A stretch of DNA of 7,673 nucleotides, from positions 1 to 7,673 of the forward strand of contig OKRF01000004.1 of NCBI GenBank assembly GCA_900290315.1, given 5' to 3'. Positions 5,794 to 7,673 of this stretch are shown here, one piece after another. This DNA is from Candidatus Sulfopaludibacter sp. SbA3. Lineage in GTDB: Bacteria > Acidobacteriota > Terriglobia > Bryobacterales > Bryobacteraceae. Under the pieces are notes generated by a model that was not told where the DNA came from, did no database searches, and was given only the letters and a program-made list of their open reading frames with translations. The number at the start of each line of letters is the position of its first letter. The first letter of the stretch is position 1. The translations under genes and the position numbers were made by a program.

Positions 5794-6045
5794 ATGGCCA
5801 CCCCCTCGGAGCTGGATCATTTACTCGATGTGCCCCTGCATTTCGAAGCCGTCTTGCCGGGTCCCACGCTGCGCGTTGGCGAGTTGCTGGAACTGGCGGA
5901 AGGCAGCCTGATCAGGACCGGCCAACCGGCGGGCGAAACGGTCCAGGTGTACGCCGCAGGCTCTCTCATCGGCTTCGCGGAACTGGCCGGCGCCAATGGC
6001 CACTCCGCGGTGCGCATGGTGCGCTTCCACGCCGGGAGACGCTGA
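5794..6045 (+). CDS. fliN: FliN-like C-ring (switch) protein, minimal length
   Basis: FliN is a cytoplasmic component of the C ring that generates torque, switches rotation and docks the export ATPase complex. The 83-residue product is almost only a SpoA (FliMN C-terminal) domain: LLDVPLHFEAVLPGPTLRVG at 10-29, ELLELAEGSLIRT at 30-42, AGETVQVYAAGSLIGFAELA at 46-65, and VRMVRF near the end. It lacks the N-terminal extension of the roughly 137-residue enterobacterial FliN. The ATG at 5794 is the only ATG after an in-frame stop at 5773-5775. It has no clear Shine-Dalgarno and sits seven bases past the true flgE stop, so it probably depends on coupling to flgE. Its TGA overlaps the fliO ATG. A type III secretion SctQ fragment is the alternative, but the flagellar context favours FliN. 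Confidence 0.85.
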   Translation: MATPSELDHLLDVPLHFEAVLPGPTLRVGELLELAEGSLIRTGQPAGETVQVYAAGSLIGFAELAGANGHSAVRMVRFHAGRR

Positions 6046-6338
6046 TGGACACCATTCAACCCATCCTGGCCGCGATCTTCGTGCTGGCCCTGCTCGGCGG
6101 CACGTTGTATTGGCTGCGCTCCAAGGGACTGGCGCGATTCAACGGCAAAGGGTTCAGCCGCCAGGGTACACGGCAGATGCAGTCGCTGGAACGCCTGTCG
6201 CTCACCCCCCAGCATTCCCTGCACCTGGTGAGCGTGGGCGGCCGGACTTTATTGATTGCGGTCTCACCCGGCGGCTGCAGCGTGGTGGATGGCTCCTCCT
6301 GGCAGCTTCCCGGCGAAAACAAATTGGGGGAGCGATGA
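6045..6338 (+). CDS. fliO: FliO, flagellar export apparatus assembly protein
   Basis: FliO is a small single-pass membrane protein that helps assemble or stabilise the FliP ring of the export gate. The 97-residue product has an N-terminal transmembrane helix at about 7-24 (ILAAIFVLALLGGTLYWL), a basic stretch, then the conserved cytoplasmic FliO domain: LERLSLTPQHSLHLVSVGGR at 48-67 and TLLIAVSPGGCSVV at 68-81. The start overlaps the fliN stop (TGATG) and is preceded by a GGGAGA site at 6034-6039. The stop overlaps the fliP start as ATGA. It lies directly before fliP, the normal fliO position. Confidence 0.93.
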   Translation: MDTIQPILAAIFVLALLGGTLYWLRSKGLARFNGKGFSRQGTRQMQSLERLSLTPQHSLHLVSVGGRTLLIAVSPGGCSVVDGSSWQLPGENKLGER

Positions 6339-7084
6339 TCCGGCGCACCCTCCAATCGATGGCCCTGCTGGCGCTGGCGGCGAGTTCCGCTATGGCGGCC
6401 GCGCCGCAACAGCCCACATCTATCCTGGGCATCACCATGGGCAAGTCGGGCGAGACCTTGGGCGTCCCCATGCAGATCGTCATTCTGCTGACGCTCCTGA
6501 CCCTGCTGCCCGCCATGGTCATGTCCATCACCCCGTTTCTGCGCATCACCATCGTGCTGCATTTTCTGCGGCAGGCGCTGGGCACTCAGACTACACCTTC
6601 CAATCAAGTGCTCGTGGGCATCTCACTGTTTCTCTCTTTACTGGTCATCTCGCCGGTGGCGGCGGACATCTATCACCAGGCCTGGGAACCCATGCAGGCC
6701 AACCAACTCACTGCCGACCAGGCGTTTGATGCGGGCGCCAAGCCTCTGAAAGCCTTCCTGACCCGCTTCGCCCGCGAAAAAGACGTCAAGCTCTTCGTGG
6801 AAATCACCCACGCCCCAGCGCCCCACAGCCCAGCCGATCTCGATCTCAAGATCCTCGTTCCGGCCTACATTCTCTCCGAATTGAAAGCGGGCTTCCAGAT
6901 TGGCGCGGTGCTGTTCCTGCCATTCCTCATCATCGACCTGGTGGTGGCCTCCGTCACGCTCTCCATCGGGATGGTCCAGTTGCCCCCGGTCATGATCTCC
7001 GCCCCGTTCAAGATTCTGCTCTTCGTTCTCGCCGATGGTTGGAACCTGGTGATCGGTTCCCTGATGAAAGGCTTCTACGCATGA
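6335..7084 (+). CDS. fliP: FliP, flagellar export gate protein
   Basis: FliP forms, with FliQ and FliR, the helical export channel in the inner membrane. From ATG 6335 the product is 249 residues, the family's usual length. It has a likely cleavable signal peptide (about 1-22, ending AMAA). Conserved stretches follow: PFLRITIVLHFLRQALGTQT at 67-86, PSNQVLVGISLFL at 88-100, a periplasmic-type insert at about 111-170, VPAYILSELKAGFQIG at 175-190, and LFLPFLIIDLVVASV then MVQLPPVMISAPFKILLFVL. The frame is open back to an ATG at 5996, but that start would run across fliO and precede the signal peptide, so 6335 (ATGA overlap with the fliO stop, G-rich site just before it) is preferred. It overlaps fliQ by four bases. 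Confidence 0.96.
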   Translation: MIRRTLQSMALLALAASSAMAAAPQQPTSILGITMGKSGETLGVPMQIVILLTLLTLLPAMVMSITPFLRITIVLHFLRQALGTQTTPSNQVLVGISLFLSLLVISPVAADIYHQAWEPMQANQLTADQAFDAGAKPLKAFLTRFAREKDVKLFVEITHAPAPHSPADLDLKILVPAYILSELKAGFQIGAVLFLPFLIIDLVVASVTLSIGMVQLPPVMISAPFKILLFVLADGWNLVIGSLMKGFYA

Positions 7085-7350
7085 CTCCCGAATACGTCAT
7101 TCAGATTCTCCGCGAAGCGCTCCTGACGGCCTTCTGGCTGAGTGCGCCGCTGCTGGCGGTAGGCTTCATCGCCGGCATCCTGATGAGTCTGGTCCAGATC
7201 CTCACCTCCATTCAGGATTCGGCGTTCAACGCCATCCCGCGCCTGCTGGCCTTTCTTTGCGCGTTTGTATTGGCGCTGCCGTGGATGCTGCACAAGATCA
7301 CGGCGTATACCGTCCTCACCCTGGGAGACCTCAGCCGCTATGCGCGGTGA
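7081..7350 (+). CDS. fliQ: FliQ, flagellar export gate protein
   Basis: FliQ is a two-helix hairpin protein that wraps around the FliP/FliR core of the export gate. The 89 residues match the family length. It opens with MTPEYVIQILREALLTAFWL, has the conserved VGFIAGILMSLVQILTSIQD at 27-46, and a second hydrophobic helix at about 52-75 (IPRLLAFLCAFVLALPWML). The start overlaps the fliP TGA (ATGA at 7081-7084), with AAAGG nine bases upstream. The frame extends back to 7039, but that start would lie inside fliP and add residues not typical of FliQ. The 3' end overlaps fliR by 11 bases. Confidence 0.95.
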   Translation: MTPEYVIQILREALLTAFWLSAPLLAVGFIAGILMSLVQILTSIQDSAFNAIPRLLAFLCAFVLALPWMLHKITAYTVLTLGDLSRYAR

Positions 7351-7673
7351 ACTGGTCCTATCGATCTCTACCCTCTTGGGCTTCCTGCTGACGCTGATCC
7401 GCGTGGGCGGCGTGTTTATCTTCGTGCCTCTTCCCGGTGTGACCAGTGTGCTCGCTCCGGCGCGCGTGCTTCTATCTCTGGGAATTACCATCGCTTTGTT
7501 CCCGCTGTGGCCCCGCGTGGCCGCGACGCCTTCCGCCGGTCTGTTCCTTTTGTGGCTTCTGGCCGAAGCCGCACTGGGGATCGGGATCGGGCTGACCGTG
7601 GCGTTCGTCAGCGAATCGCTGGCGGTGGGCGCGCAGATGATGGGTTTGCAGGCCGGCTACGGCTTCGCCACCA
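7340..7673 (+). CDS. fliR: FliR, flagellar export gate protein (cut by right edge)
   Basis: FliR caps the FliP5 ring to complete the export channel core. Only the first 111 codons are in the window, and the frame is open at the right edge. The reading is hydrophobic throughout. Recognisable family stretches are LIRVGGVFIFVPLPG at about residues 19-33, a helix LLSLGITIALFPLWP, then LLAEAALGIGIGLTVAFVSE and the conserved VGAQMMGLQAGYGFAT at the cut end. The ATG at 7340 overlaps the end of fliQ by 11 bases and follows GGGAGA at 7323-7328, the expected arrangement for fliQ-fliR. flhB would be the likely next gene, which is inference. Confidence 0.93.
   Translation, partial: MRGELVLSISTLLGFLLTLIRVGGVFIFVPLPGVTSVLAPARVLLSLGITIALFPLWPRVAATPSAGLFLLWLLAEAALGIGIGLTVAFVSESLAVGAQMMGLQAGYGFAT

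Noticed and set aside
5996..6334. An in-frame upstream extension of fliP to an ATG at 5996
   Set aside because: It would overlap all of fliO and put about 113 residues before a good signal peptide. The ATGA overlap at 6335-6338 is the better start.

Overview
The window is a chromosomal flagellar locus from a GC-rich, double-membrane (Gram-negative-type) bacterium. The evidence for two membranes is a secreted FlgA, the chaperone of the periplasmic P ring. The gene order, protein style and short GC-rich interspersed hairpins suggest an acidobacterium of the Solibacter/Bryobacter kind. That placement is inference from memory, not a database result.

Layout: two divergent gene groups leave a 239-base control region (2772-3010). 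The leftward group on the minus strand is flgF (proximal rod), flgG (distal rod) and flgA (P-ring chaperone). flgA ends at 228. Positions 1-227 hold no recognisable complete gene but several hairpins, including an inverted pair of near-identical 28-base elements. The rightward group on the plus strand is a fliK-like hook-length gene, a very short flgD, flgE (hook), a minimal fliN (C ring), then fliO, fliP, fliQ and the first 111 codons of fliR (export apparatus), cut by the right edge. Most rightward genes overlap or nearly touch, so they probably form one translationally coupled operon.

Together the genes cover consecutive steps of building a flagellum. FliO/P/Q/R make the export gate, FlgF/FlgG the rod, FlgA escorts P-ring subunits, FlgD caps the growing hook, FlgE polymerises into the hook, FliK sets hook length and switches export specificity, and FliN belongs to the rotor/switch ring.

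The main anomaly is in flgE. The conserved C-terminal D0 segment is present but in a different reading frame (5664-5786), and the usual LExSN-type residues just before it are missing. This is the pattern expected from a deletion of about 19 bases, either a real lesion in the hook gene or an assembly error. Other points of interest are five TTGAC/GTCAA half-sites plus a candidate sigma-28 promoter in the divergent control region, a two-hairpin element between flgF and flgG, and reduced-size FlgD and FliN proteins. I found no sign of a wholly new system; this is a standard flagellar locus with these local oddities.
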